Positions 1-6,792 of a stretch of 47,531 nt of DNA are shown one piece after another; position 1 is the first letter of the stretch, and each line of letters opens with the position of its first letter. Under the pieces are notes generated by a model. The model did no database searches and had not been told where the DNA came from. It saw only the letters and a list, made by a program, of their open reading frames with translations. Origin of the DNA: Paludibacteraceae bacterium (GTDB lineage: Bacteria; Bacteroidota; Bacteroidia; Bacteroidales; Paludibacteraceae); NCBI GenBank assembly GCA_017962085.1, contig JAGCWA010000009.1, positions 1-47,531 of the forward strand. Reading direction: 5' to 3'. The position numbers and the translations under genes are program-made.

Positions 1-52
1 GAGAGATGGAAAGATCATTCAAACAGTGGAATTTATCATGCCTGTCGTCTGA
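1..52 (+). CDS. possible C-terminal end of an upstream gene (partial)
   Basis: Frame 2 is open from the window edge to a TGA at 50-52 and would end in ...IIQTVEFIMPVV, which reads like a normal protein tail. The other two + frames are also open here, to about 80 and 114, so the assignment rests only on the look of the peptide. No function is inferred. Confidence 0.2.
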   Translation, partial: RDGKIIQTVEFIMPVV

Positions 53-390
53 AGGCACAAAAGTGTCAACGATCTTTTGATACATATACCGCCTTAGCGG
101 CACTGCCCCCCTAGGGGGGCAACTAACCCCCTTAAATTACTTTTCTAAGGAACATTAAAACATACTTTCTAAGGAACAAAAAAGTGTCAAGGATGTTCTG
201 AGATATGATAAATAGCCTGTAAGGCTTATTCTTTAAATAGCCCAGGGCAACACCCTGGGGAATGAGATGGGGTGGGTAGGATGCGCCCCTGGAGGGGGCA
301 ATAGGGAATAAATTTAGATGTTTTGTGGCATAACCAATCTCCGTTAATAATTTGCCCTTACAGGGCGCATGTTCGCATATATACGCATTA

Positions 391-436
391 CCCAGGGCGT
401 TGCCCTGGGCTATATCTATATGAGCCTTTCAGGCTC
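391..436 (+). repeat. composite palindromic element, copy A
   Basis: An 8-bp stem CCCAGGGC/GCCCTGGG with a GTT loop (391-409) is followed by an A/T linker and a second hairpin GAGCCT-TTC-AGGCTC (422-436). The same two-hairpin plan occurs at 2562-2607 and, inverted, at 485-529. Confidence 0.85.
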
Positions 437-484
437 TGGAAACCACCACTAAGGGAGGTCGCCAATATTCGTCCGAACCATTCC

Positions 485-529
485 GCCTGAAAGGCTGCAA
501 CAGATATAGCCCAACGGCAACGCCTTGGG
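485..529 (-). repeat. composite palindromic element, copy C (inverted)
   Basis: Read on the - strand this gives CCCAA-GGC, loop GTT, GCC, one bulged G, TTGGG, then a TATATCT linker and GCCT-TTC-AGGC. On the + strand the small hairpin is 485-495 and the larger one 510-529. It faces copy A, so the two sit head to head. Confidence 0.75.
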
Positions 530-603
530 GTAAGGATAGGGTGCAGATTCCATGCCAGCCTGAAGGGCTGGGACAGATCATTTTTCCCTTTTTGGATTTT
601 TAT

Positions 604-702
604 TATATTTGCGATATTAGAAGAGTCTTTTTCTGAATATAAATAGTTGGTTGTTATGCTCGGCAGCAATTGGAGCTGCCCACCATTAGCAACCAATTTT
701 TT
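604..702 (+). ncRNA. candidate small RNA or attenuated leader
   Basis: A -7 box TATATTTG lies at 604-611 without a clear TTTG -33 box. About 36 nt further on is a long imperfect hairpin: outer arm TTGGTTG (647-653) with CAACCAA (690-696), inner arm GGCAGC (662-667) with GCTGCC (675-680). A run of six T follows (697-702). The promoter-spacer-terminator order predicts an RNA of roughly 85 nt, or early termination of a transcript heading for the gene at 774. No family was recognised. Confidence 0.4.
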
Positions 703-720
703 GTTCTATCGTAATGTCTT

Positions 721-749
721 TAGCATAAAGGAATTCATATTACTTAAAA
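721..749 (+). repeat. shared leader repeat, copy 1
   Basis: These 29 bp, beginning tagcataaaggaatt, match 1294-1322 at 28 of 29 positions. The segment lies 24 nt before the start of the first orphan gene. A shortened relative (ttattagcata then taaattatat) is at 1872-1892. Confidence 0.7.
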
Positions 750-773
750 ATAAAATGTATAATTTTATGTTTT

Positions 774-1235
774 ATGGAGAAAAAAATATTGAAATCAATA
801 GCATTAAAATGTTTATGGACTGTGTTCGTGTGGCTTCTTGTCATATGTGTTATCCGTGGCATTATGACGACGGCTGTAATAACGTCTGAAGACATTCAGG
901 AATATATGAATGCGACAGATTTTTATCTGGCAGGTAAGGTGACGCTTATAAAAGATGATGCTGGATCAAGCGGATTGTATATGATGGAATATGATACAAT
1001 AAGTATTAGAAACAAAAGTATTGGTCGATGTTTTTGGGGCGTGTGTGATACTGCTGCGAAAAACGTCTTTTTCCATTCTTATACGCTAAATTCCGATTAT
1101 GTATATATAGACTCAAGGAAAAGGTTGATAACTGCCAATCCTGCAGATACGGTCTCTATGGTAAAATTTCGGGTTTTTGATATTTTCTTTAGGCAGCTAA
1201 GGGAGTACCAGGGAGAAGGAACAATACCTTTTTGA
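774..1235 (+). CDS. hypothetical single-pass membrane protein
   Basis: This 153-residue product is not recognised. It begins with a Lys-rich start and one strongly hydrophobic segment at about residues 13-32, so it is probably an inner-membrane protein with a C-terminal domain of about 120 residues outside the cytoplasm. An uncleaved signal anchor is the likeliest reading. Start ATG 774 is preceded by an A/T-rich leader without a good Shine-Dalgarno, as is common in this phylum. It is the first of ten + strand orphan genes, and the local DNA is more AT-rich than the housekeeping genes beyond 7816. No function is proposed. Confidence 0.6.
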   Translation: MEKKILKSIALKCLWTVFVWLLVICVIRGIMTTAVITSEDIQEYMNATDFYLAGKVTLIKDDAGSSGLYMMEYDTISIRNKSIGRCFWGVCDTAAKNVFFHSYTLNSDYVYIDSRKRLITANPADTVSMVKFRVFDIFFRQLREYQGEGTIPF

Positions 1236-1293
1236 GATGATAATGTGCAGATGACCTTCAATAAGAGAAAACATAGTCGGTTCCTTTGGTTAT

Positions 1294-1322
1294 TAGCATA
1301 AAGGAATTTATATTACTTAAAA
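1294..1322 (+). repeat. shared leader repeat, copy 2
   Basis: This is the second copy of the 29-bp leader found at 721-749, with a single C/T difference. It lies 25 nt before ATG 1348. Such identity between leaders of unrelated small genes suggests cassette-like duplication or a common regulatory site. Confidence 0.7.
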
Positions 1323-1347
1323 TCTAAAACACTAAACCAAATTCATT

Positions 1348-1854
1348 ATGAATCAGGCGAATACTGTAAATAAAGGTAATTTTGCGAAGTGGTTGGCCGG
1401 ATATGTTTTTATTTATATTTTTTGGTCATGTGACAGAGTATTGACGTGTAGTTGGGTGGATTTATGTGTGGTGGTTGTCCCTTTTATTATGGTTGCGTTG
1501 CTGTTTTTAGAAAATAAGATCATAAATGTGATGGCAATTGTGGTGTATGCAATATTCTTCCTATTGTCGTTATCCTCTTGTTGCCTATATTACTATTATT
1601 TAAATTCCGACGATAAAAAAATTGAATGCTTTAGTATAGATAAATCTTGTCGTGGACAGTCATGGAAATCTGATAAATGTTACTTCCACTTTAGAGATAT
1701 TAATGTTTCGTGTCGTGCCTTTATAGACGATGAGGAGACACTCAGAAATGATTATCTTGTACAGATGGAATATAGAGAAATATGTGACGATGTATACTTG
1801 GTGTATGGGAAAAACATTATAAAGAAAACGAAGGCTCAAATGCCTGTTGAATAA
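1348..1854 (+). CDS. hypothetical membrane protein, about three TM segments
   Basis: The product has 168 residues and no family I can name. Hydrophobic stretches at about residues 14-30, 38-54 and 58-84 suggest three membrane passes, followed by a polar tail of about 80 residues with several cysteines. The gene sits between two other small membrane-protein genes and carries the repeated leader just upstream. Orphan membrane proteins of this type are common in accessory islands, including immunity-gene arrays, but nothing in the sequence proves that role. Confidence 0.6.
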   Translation: MNQANTVNKGNFAKWLAGYVFIYIFWSCDRVLTCSWVDLCVVVVPFIMVALLFLENKIINVMAIVVYAIFFLLSLSSCCLYYYYLNSDDKKIECFSIDKSCRGQSWKSDKCYFHFRDINVSCRAFIDDEETLRNDYLVQMEYREICDDVYLVYGKNIIKKTKAQMPVE

Positions 1855-1898
1855 TTGCCATGACATATGAGTTATTAGCATATAAATTATATCTTTAT

Positions 1899-1914
1899 CC
1901 CCCCCCAAAAAAAA
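1899..1914 (+). repeat. homopolymer tract C8A8
   Basis: Eight C (1899-1906) are followed directly by eight A (1907-1914), 13 nt before ATG 1928. Tracts of this length can slip during replication. Because it is untranslated, slippage would change leader spacing and not reading frame. Confidence 0.9.
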
Positions 1915-1927
1915 GTGAAATAATGAT

Positions 1928-2491
1928 ATGAATAAAATATACAAACTTCTGATTCAATGTCCTGTGGAGATCCTTATGTCTATCTTTTTCTTAGGATATT
2001 TGTATAAATATGGACCTTTTTACGAAACTGCGGGAGAATGGACGACTCAGACGAAGGATTGTTTAATGACTGTTGGTTTATTGGTCACTATGATGGTGCG
2101 GATAGTGGTCTCCAAATTCGCATCTCTCAAATATGGAATTATTGCTTCGGTAATAACTGGACTTGTTGTGATAGCTTTGCTCTTCCTCGATTTTGTCGTT
2201 GATAGTCATTGGATCCTACCGTGTTATCTAATCTGCGTTGTCGTATGTTCCTGTATGGTTCAGCATAATAACATTGAAGAGCAGATTAGCAAAATGGTGT
2301 TTCTGCTGATTCCGACAATTGTGGTTGCTCTGTTTATCCGTTTTCTCGTCTCTTTTGTGTTGGAGGTGACAAAGGAATGCCTTGGACCGGGAGATGCTGC
2401 TGTTGCGGATGCTTATGCGTTGGTCGGAGGGACGGTTTGTTTTGTTGTTGGGTATCAGATAGTAAACGAGATACGATTTAAAAAAGAATAG
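1928..2491 (+). CDS. hypothetical polytopic membrane protein
   Basis: This 187-residue product is almost entirely hydrophobic. Five to six membrane segments can be seen, at roughly residues 12-28, 46-60, 69-88, 95-110, 124-147 and 163-178, with short charged loops. The family is not recognised. It lies 73 nt after the preceding orphan gene and is separated from the next one by a palindromic repeat cluster. The C8A8 tract in its leader is unusual. There are no enzymatic motifs, and a transport or immunity role would be speculation. Confidence 0.6.
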   Translation: MNKIYKLLIQCPVEILMSIFFLGYLYKYGPFYETAGEWTTQTKDCLMTVGLLVTMMVRIVVSKFASLKYGIIASVITGLVVIALLFLDFVVDSHWILPCYLICVVVCSCMVQHNNIEEQISKMVFLLIPTIVVALFIRFLVSFVLEVTKECLGPGDAAVADAYALVGGTVCFVVGYQIVNEIRFKKE

Positions 2492-2517
2492 CGTGTTGTA
2501 TTCCGTTTATTTTGTTC

Positions 2518-2532
2518 GAGCCCTTCAGGCTC
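2518..2532 (+). repeat. short palindrome GAGCC/GGCTC
   Basis: GAGCC-CTTCA-GGCTC lies 27 nt after the stop at 2491. It resembles the small hairpin of the composite element and forms part of the same repeat cluster. Confidence 0.7.
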
Positions 2533-2561
2533 GGGAGAGAGTGGTGGGATGCGCCGATTAA

Positions 2562-2607
2562 CCTATGGCGGTGCCATAGGCTATATCTATATGAGCCTTT
2601 CAGGCTC
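2562..2607 (+). repeat. composite palindromic element, copy B
   Basis: The 8-bp stem CCTATGGC/GCCATAGG with a GGT loop (2562-2580) is followed by the same ctatatctatat linker and the identical GAGCCT-TTC-AGGCTC hairpin (2593-2607) as copy A. The stem differs from copy A at two base pairs, and both partners have changed in each pair. Confidence 0.85.
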
Positions 2608-2652
2608 GGGAAACATTCTCCCCCTTCCAGCAAGGGGAAAAGCAACAAAAGC

Positions 2653-2922
2653 ATGAAACAAGAAGATCAATACATATGTCCCGTGATGCGGAACCTCATC
2701 GATCAGCTTGAGGAACGAAATATCCCTTTGGCCGAAAGTCGCATGAGCGATTACCATTTCCATGAGTTCTATTTCCGCGTGAACGCTAACCCTGAAATCA
2801 TAAAAACGCTGCACTTCGAAGGAGCTAAAGTGGTGGGAAACCGTATCGTATGCGATTGCCATTGGAGCACAATGGAATTTGACAAGGCATCGGTTTATGA
2901 AATGCATGATGATGGTATTTAA
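2653..2922 (+). CDS. small hypothetical protein
   Basis: The product has 89 residues, is soluble and His/Met-rich, and belongs to no family I recognise. An in-frame start further upstream at 2512 would translate through the palindromic element 2562-2607, giving a repeat-derived N-terminus. ATG 2653 is therefore preferred; it follows a purine-rich aaggggaaaagc. The sequence resembles small alpha/beta domains, but no motif is diagnostic. It stands between the repeat cluster and a promoter-like site for the WG-repeat gene. Confidence 0.55.
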   Translation: MKQEDQYICPVMRNLIDQLEERNIPLAESRMSDYHFHEFYFRVNANPEIIKTLHFEGAKVVGNRIVCDCHWSTMEFDKASVYEMHDDGI

Positions 2923-2948
2923 TAGCCTCGTTGTAATTATAAATTCAT

Positions 2949-2956
2949 TAATTTTG
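2949..2956 (+). promoter_or_regulatory. Bacteroidota -7 box TAATTTTG
   Basis: It fits TAnnTTTG exactly and lies 64 nt before ATG 3020. TTG at 2930-2932 could serve as the -33 element. It probably drives the WG-repeat gene. Confidence 0.55.
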
Positions 2957-3019
2957 CAGTATATCAGTGAAGTATAGGGAACGATAAAGTACTATTTCAC
3001 CCAATTAGAATTATTGTTT

Positions 3020-4594
3020 ATGAAAAGAATCATTATCACTCTATTCGCATTATCAGTTGCATTCATGGCATCGTCCGCCTCACTTACGAAAGAGCAAACA
3101 GAGGCGTTGAACGATAAAATCAAAGACTACGATTATGTGGGCGTATTCAGCGAGAACAGAGCTCTTGTGACAAAAGATAACAAATCAGGATTCATCAACA
3201 AATCAGGTGAGGTGGTCATACCATTGCAGTTTGAGAATGTAAAAAGAGAAGGGAAGTTCAGAAATGGGCTATGGTGCGACGAATCGGTAGGTGTTATCGA
3301 CAGCATGGGTAATAGAGTTGTCCCAGAGGGGAAGGTGATAAGAATTGTTCGACTTCCTATGTGCTATGATCCTGCTGTGCGGATTCATAGTTGGTGGGTT
3401 AATGAATTTTCTTATTTCAAACCGGTGGATATCATTCAAATTGAGACTGAACCAGGCAAAAAAGTCACATATTGTTTCGAATATGGGAAACTCCTGTTTA
3501 CGATGGATAATGATTGGCCGGTAGTGAACGTCCGTACGGGAGAAGTTCTTTCTATTACCAAGAAAGGGGAAAAAGAATATTTGGGTGAAGAGCAGGTGAA
3601 AAAGCAAGGCTTTCAATCTCTTGATGATTATAATCGTTATAATTATTGTGCCGGGAGAGCCCTCAGAGAATGTCTTGTGATGAAAAAAGACGGCAAGTGT
3701 GGCGTCGTCGACATGAATTTCAATGTCGTCTGTCCGTTTATCATTGAAAGCACTGACATAATAGAAGACTATATTGACGGGACAATCCTGTCCAAAAAGT
3801 GTGTCATCGATGACTCTGGGTTAGGGGAACAGGTCCTTCCATTAACTATGACCATTTATAGAAACAAAAGGATCTTAGTAGATAAGTTATACAAGGAGGT
3901 GGAGGTATATGGGAAATATCTATTTTTCGATGGATATTCGCCTTCGTCAACTTATATATCTATGCTGAATGAACATGGCATACAAGGTATTCCAGAATCG
4001 GCGAAACAAAAAAAATTATACACCTTGGAAGGGAAAGAGGTGAATCCAATGATCATACCTGTTGGCCAAAATAGGTTAAGGCTTATTGTGAAGGATGAGA
4101 GATCATCATGGATGTATGAAGATGCAAAAGGGAATGCAATAATAAAGGAACCTCTATATCTTAAAGATCGGCAATTTTTTGGGAAAAGAATCATAGAGGT
4201 GGAATCTGAAGAAAGTGAAAGAGAAATCTCTCATATTTGTATTGATGTCGTCACAGGGGACACAGCATGGATCCCTGAATATCATCCTATCTTCGACTAT
4301 CTGAATGCTGGAATCCTAAAAATATCGGAATTGTCAAAGTATCGTACCCTCCCGCTTTCCCAATATCTTCCGCTTAGTAAGTATGATGTCACTACTTCCC
4401 CAAAAGATAATGAATTGAATGTGAAGTTTATGAATAAGGAAGTTGACGGGAACAAGACTTACATGATAAAAAATGTAGAAACGGGCGTGGAAAAAGAATT
4501 CAAAGAGATATCCTCCTTCTCAGATGAGTTATTGCGGGTAAAGTACAATGACAGATGGTATTTCTTGAATGACAGGGGAGAGGGAATCAAATAA
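3020..4594 (+). CDS. secreted WG-repeat-containing protein
   Basis: The product has 524 residues. A signal peptide (about residues 1-20, MKRIIITLFALSVAFMASSA) sends it across the inner membrane. Units of the WG-repeat type are visible, for example GFINKSGEVVIPLQFENV near residues 57-74, a degenerate GVVDMNFNVVCPF copy near 230 and a final WYFLNDRGE near the C-terminus. WG repeats form beta-rich arrays that probably bind partners; no catalytic residues are expected. A TTG two codons upstream (3014) is possible, but ATG 3020 begins a proper signal peptide. Many copies are degenerate and the middle of the protein is not recognised. Confidence 0.7.
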   Translation: MKRIIITLFALSVAFMASSASLTKEQTEALNDKIKDYDYVGVFSENRALVTKDNKSGFINKSGEVVIPLQFENVKREGKFRNGLWCDESVGVIDSMGNRVVPEGKVIRIVRLPMCYDPAVRIHSWWVNEFSYFKPVDIIQIETEPGKKVTYCFEYGKLLFTMDNDWPVVNVRTGEVLSITKKGEKEYLGEEQVKKQGFQSLDDYNRYNYCAGRALRECLVMKKDGKCGVVDMNFNVVCPFIIESTDIIEDYIDGTILSKKCVIDDSGLGEQVLPLTMTIYRNKRILVDKLYKEVEVYGKYLFFDGYSPSSTYISMLNEHGIQGIPESAKQKKLYTLEGKEVNPMIIPVGQNRLRLIVKDERSSWMYEDAKGNAIIKEPLYLKDRQFFGKRIIEVESEESEREISHICIDVVTGDTAWIPEYHPIFDYLNAGILKISELSKYRTLPLSQYLPLSKYDVTTSPKDNELNVKFMNKEVDGNKTYMIKNVETGVEKEFKEISSFSDELLRVKYNDRWYFLNDRGEGIK

Positions 4595-4624
4595 TGTATA
4601 TGATTATAGTTTTAACATAAAAGG

Positions 4625-4649
4625 ACTCGTATCACCTAAGAACACGAGT
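4625..4649 (+). other. short inverted repeat in leader
   Basis: ACTCGT (4625-4630) and ACGAGT (4644-4649) flank 13 nt in the leader of the next gene. The preceding taacataaaagga weakly resembles the leader repeats at 721 and 1294. No T-tract follows, so it is probably not a terminator. Confidence 0.35.
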
Positions 4650-4663
4650 ATTCATATCATTAA

Positions 4664-5056
4664 ATGAAGGTGCATTTCGACGGAATTAAATATCGCTATT
4701 TCAATGAAATCTTTATAGAGATTGCGTTTCTTTTATCTCAAAGAGATAAAGTCTTGCTATATAGAGTACGTAAATTCGAGATTAAAGAGAATTTGACGTT
4801 TCCGAAGGAGTGGGTTGACTATAACCTGTCAGGAGAGATTGTGTCAATTCGAACAAATGAGGATTTAGATCAAATGATAAAACTGGCGAACAATGTTTAC
4901 ATTAAAATATGTTTTTCAGGAAGTAATTGCACCAAAGATGGAATCATTGAATCATTCCATATTATAGACGAACACGCTAAAAATTTCAAAGTGATAGAAG
5001 AAGAGTTTCAAAACAGTGAGGAATACAAGATCGGGGAATCCGATGGAACCATATAA
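4664..5056 (+). CDS. hypothetical cytoplasmic protein
   Basis: The product has 130 residues with no signal peptide or membrane segment. It is rich in Ile, Phe, Glu and Lys, and alternation of hydrophobic and charged residues suggests an alpha/beta fold. No family is recognised. It begins 69 nt after the WG-repeat gene and ends 19 nt before the next gene, so co-transcription with its downstream neighbour is likely. Small acidic cytoplasmic proteins in such arrays are often immunity proteins, but this is only a contextual idea. Confidence 0.6.
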   Translation: MKVHFDGIKYRYFNEIFIEIAFLLSQRDKVLLYRVRKFEIKENLTFPKEWVDYNLSGEIVSIRTNEDLDQMIKLANNVYIKICFSGSNCTKDGIIESFHIIDEHAKNFKVIEEEFQNSEEYKIGESDGTI

Positions 5057-5075
5057 TCTATTAAAAGTTAACCCC

Positions 5076-5810
5076 ATGAAGAAGATATTTTTGTTGCTTA
5101 TAATGTCTGTAATGACAATGCGCATATATTCGGACGGCTTCGATTGTATTCAAGGTAATTGGTGCCTATTGTCTCTTGATGAAAGCGAAACGATTTATAG
5201 TATAATAGATGGCTACAATAAGCTTGATTTATATAGATCGGATGGACTCCAATCGGCAAGTGAAGAGCATATCGTATTGGTGAAGAAGCATCTGTTGGAA
5301 AGCGAATATGACTCCAGACCGCTTAATCAGGATTCTAAAATTGCGGAAATAGAAGATCGTAATTCCAAGGTGGGTGTCTTTGTTACTGACCGCCCAGATG
5401 GTTGGGATGCTTTTGGCACCAATGGTCGACTCGGTTCTGGCGATCATACGGCGTGGCCTGTATCATGCGATGAGGAGAGCATGTATATCTACAACCATGA
5501 ATATATTAGGATGACGAACTTTAGCTTTGATTTTTTGTCCTTGCTACGTGACGTGTCAATTAAGAATCTCAAAAATTATGTCCTTAAATATTTAAAGTTT
5601 GAACTTGCTCTTCCTGTAAAAGAGTCTATAAATGGGGAAAAGGATGGAGAGAATATCCAAATTGGCAAGAAAGATATTTTGAGAGTGTTGAAAACCGATG
5701 GCGCCACGTGTCAAGTGGAAGTTTGGACCAAAAATAAAGGAACCATTCAATGTAATGTGAAAAAGGAGGATATTACATTCTTGGGAGATTACATAGACGA
5801 TAATAGATGA
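5076..5810 (+). CDS. secreted hypothetical protein, possible SH3-like C-terminus
   Basis: The product has 244 residues. A clear signal peptide (MKKIFLLLIMSVMTMRIYS) ends before Asp20. The rest is not recognised. The last 50 residues (IGKKDILRVLKTDG, then a V-W pair and a closing FLGDYI) have the spacing of a bacterial SH3-like barrel, which would fit binding to cell wall or protein; this is inference. The frame stays open upstream to 5016, overlapping the previous gene, but ATG 5076 is chosen because it begins the signal peptide. Confidence 0.6.
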   Translation: MKKIFLLLIMSVMTMRIYSDGFDCIQGNWCLLSLDESETIYSIIDGYNKLDLYRSDGLQSASEEHIVLVKKHLLESEYDSRPLNQDSKIAEIEDRNSKVGVFVTDRPDGWDAFGTNGRLGSGDHTAWPVSCDEESMYIYNHEYIRMTNFSFDFLSLLRDVSIKNLKNYVLKYLKFELALPVKESINGEKDGENIQIGKKDILRVLKTDGATCQVEVWTKNKGTIQCNVKKEDITFLGDYIDDNR

Positions 5811-5836
5811 TAAGAACCCATTAAATTTAGAGAATC

Positions 5837-6220
5837 ATGGATGAGTTTAGGCTTTTGATATTAATGTTTATCTGTCATGTGCTAGATGACTTTGTGTTAC
5901 AGCTTGCGTGTTTAAGTAAGCTCAAGCAGAAATCGTGGTGGATGTCTCAGACGGATAATGAGTTGTATAAACGTGATTACTATGTGGGTTTAGTTGTGCA
6001 TAGTTTCTCATGGTCGGGATGGATCCTGCTCCCCTTGATATTCTTTGCCCCGGATGTTCCCGGAACGATGCTATTAATCGCCTTTCTGATCAATGGAGTT
6101 CTTCATGCGATCATGGACAATAGGAAAGCGAATAAGCTGGATGTGAGTTTGTTGGCGGATCAGTTGTTCCATTTCTTCCAGATAATGGCAACTTGGATCG
6201 TGTTGTGTGTGGTGAGGTAG
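5837..6220 (+). CDS. DUF3307-like small membrane protein
   Basis: The product has 127 residues. Three features match the DUF3307 pattern as I know it: HVLDDFVLQ near residues 14-22, a mid-protein HSFSW, and HAIMDNRK then ADQLFHF near the end. His/Asp residues lie at the ends of hydrophobic segments. DUF3307 proteins are uncharacterised and often occur on phages and plasmids, which fits an accessory island. About three membrane segments are predicted. Start ATG 5837 lies 26 nt after the previous stop. Confidence 0.6.
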   Translation: MDEFRLLILMFICHVLDDFVLQLACLSKLKQKSWWMSQTDNELYKRDYYVGLVVHSFSWSGWILLPLIFFAPDVPGTMLLIAFLINGVLHAIMDNRKANKLDVSLLADQLFHFFQIMATWIVLCVVR

Positions 6221-6286
6221 GGAATCTTTATCGCTTAAAACAGATAGAATAAATACTTCGCAGGTTAATACTAATGAGTCTAAATA

Positions 6287-6688
6287 ATGGAGGCGTTACA
6301 AAAAAAAGTAATAAAAGATATTCTTAAGGATTCTTTTGTCGTCTATTTAATTTTATTGTTCTCAATGTTTCATTTGTCATCCTCCGGCGACATTAAGATT
6401 AATGAATGGATATTCTATCCTATTGTGTATTTTGCCATACAGTATTCCTTTGTCATTATAGAAGTTATTCTATCGTTCATTTTATTCTATTTAAAACGGG
6501 TAAAGAAAATCTCTTCGCATTTTTTTGTTGTCTCAATCCTGTGCGTTCTATACATTGACATATTGCCTATTACTGGTGTTTTCCAAGGTCATTATGATCG
6601 TTGGAGTGTTGTAGTGGGATTTGTCCTTTCAATTGCATATAAAGTTGTGATGACGAAATATAGATCTGTAAAGTATAAAAAAGAATAG
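6287..6688 (+). CDS. hypothetical membrane protein, about four TM segments
   Basis: The product has 133 residues. Hydrophobic segments are visible at about residues 14-31, 39-68, 78-94 and 105-122, and the C-terminus is basic (KYRSVKYKKE). This resembles the tail of the protein encoded at 1928-2491 (NEIRFKKE), but I see no clear overall similarity. The family is not recognised. It is 66 nt downstream of the DUF3307-like gene in the same AT-rich island. Confidence 0.6.
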   Translation: MEALQKKVIKDILKDSFVVYLILLFSMFHLSSSGDIKINEWIFYPIVYFAIQYSFVIIEVILSFILFYLKRVKKISSHFFVVSILCVLYIDILPITGVFQGHYDRWSVVVGFVLSIAYKVVMTKYRSVKYKKE

Positions 6689-6792
6689 TGGGGGATGGAT
6701 TTTGGAATGTATAAATCAACGCCACACTCCATCATCTTCAAAAAATGTGCTAAATTTGAAACTATGGGTTCGAACACAATATAGAGTAGTAT

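Larger units (their letters stand above)
53..603. repeat. gene-free hairpin-rich repeat cluster
   Basis: I see no convincing gene here. The stretch is packed with short inverted repeats: CCGC/GCGG at 89-100, a perfect 16-bp palindrome at 105-120 (GCCCCCC-TA-GGGGGGC), CCCAGGG/CCCTGGG at 241-259, a GC-rich hairpin at 283-299, and two composite elements listed separately. The phrases ttctaaggaaca and aagtgtcaa-gat are also each repeated within 58-208. An open frame on the - strand (388-696) only crosses these palindromes and is not counted as a gene. This resembles the REP-like intergenic repeats seen in Bacteroidales genomes; that resemblance is from memory. Confidence 0.75.

Noticed and set aside
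388-696. 102-residue frame on the - strand
   Set aside because: It runs through the inverted repeats and the hairpin of 604-702. Its peptide is a translation of palindromes, with no promoter or codon bias.
647-889. 80-residue + strand frame before the first orphan gene
   Set aside because: It starts in the hairpin, overlaps the gene at 774 in another frame and has no protein-like features.
2512-2652. Upstream extension of the 89-residue gene
   Set aside because: It would translate the composite palindrome 2562-2607. ATG 2653 is a better start.
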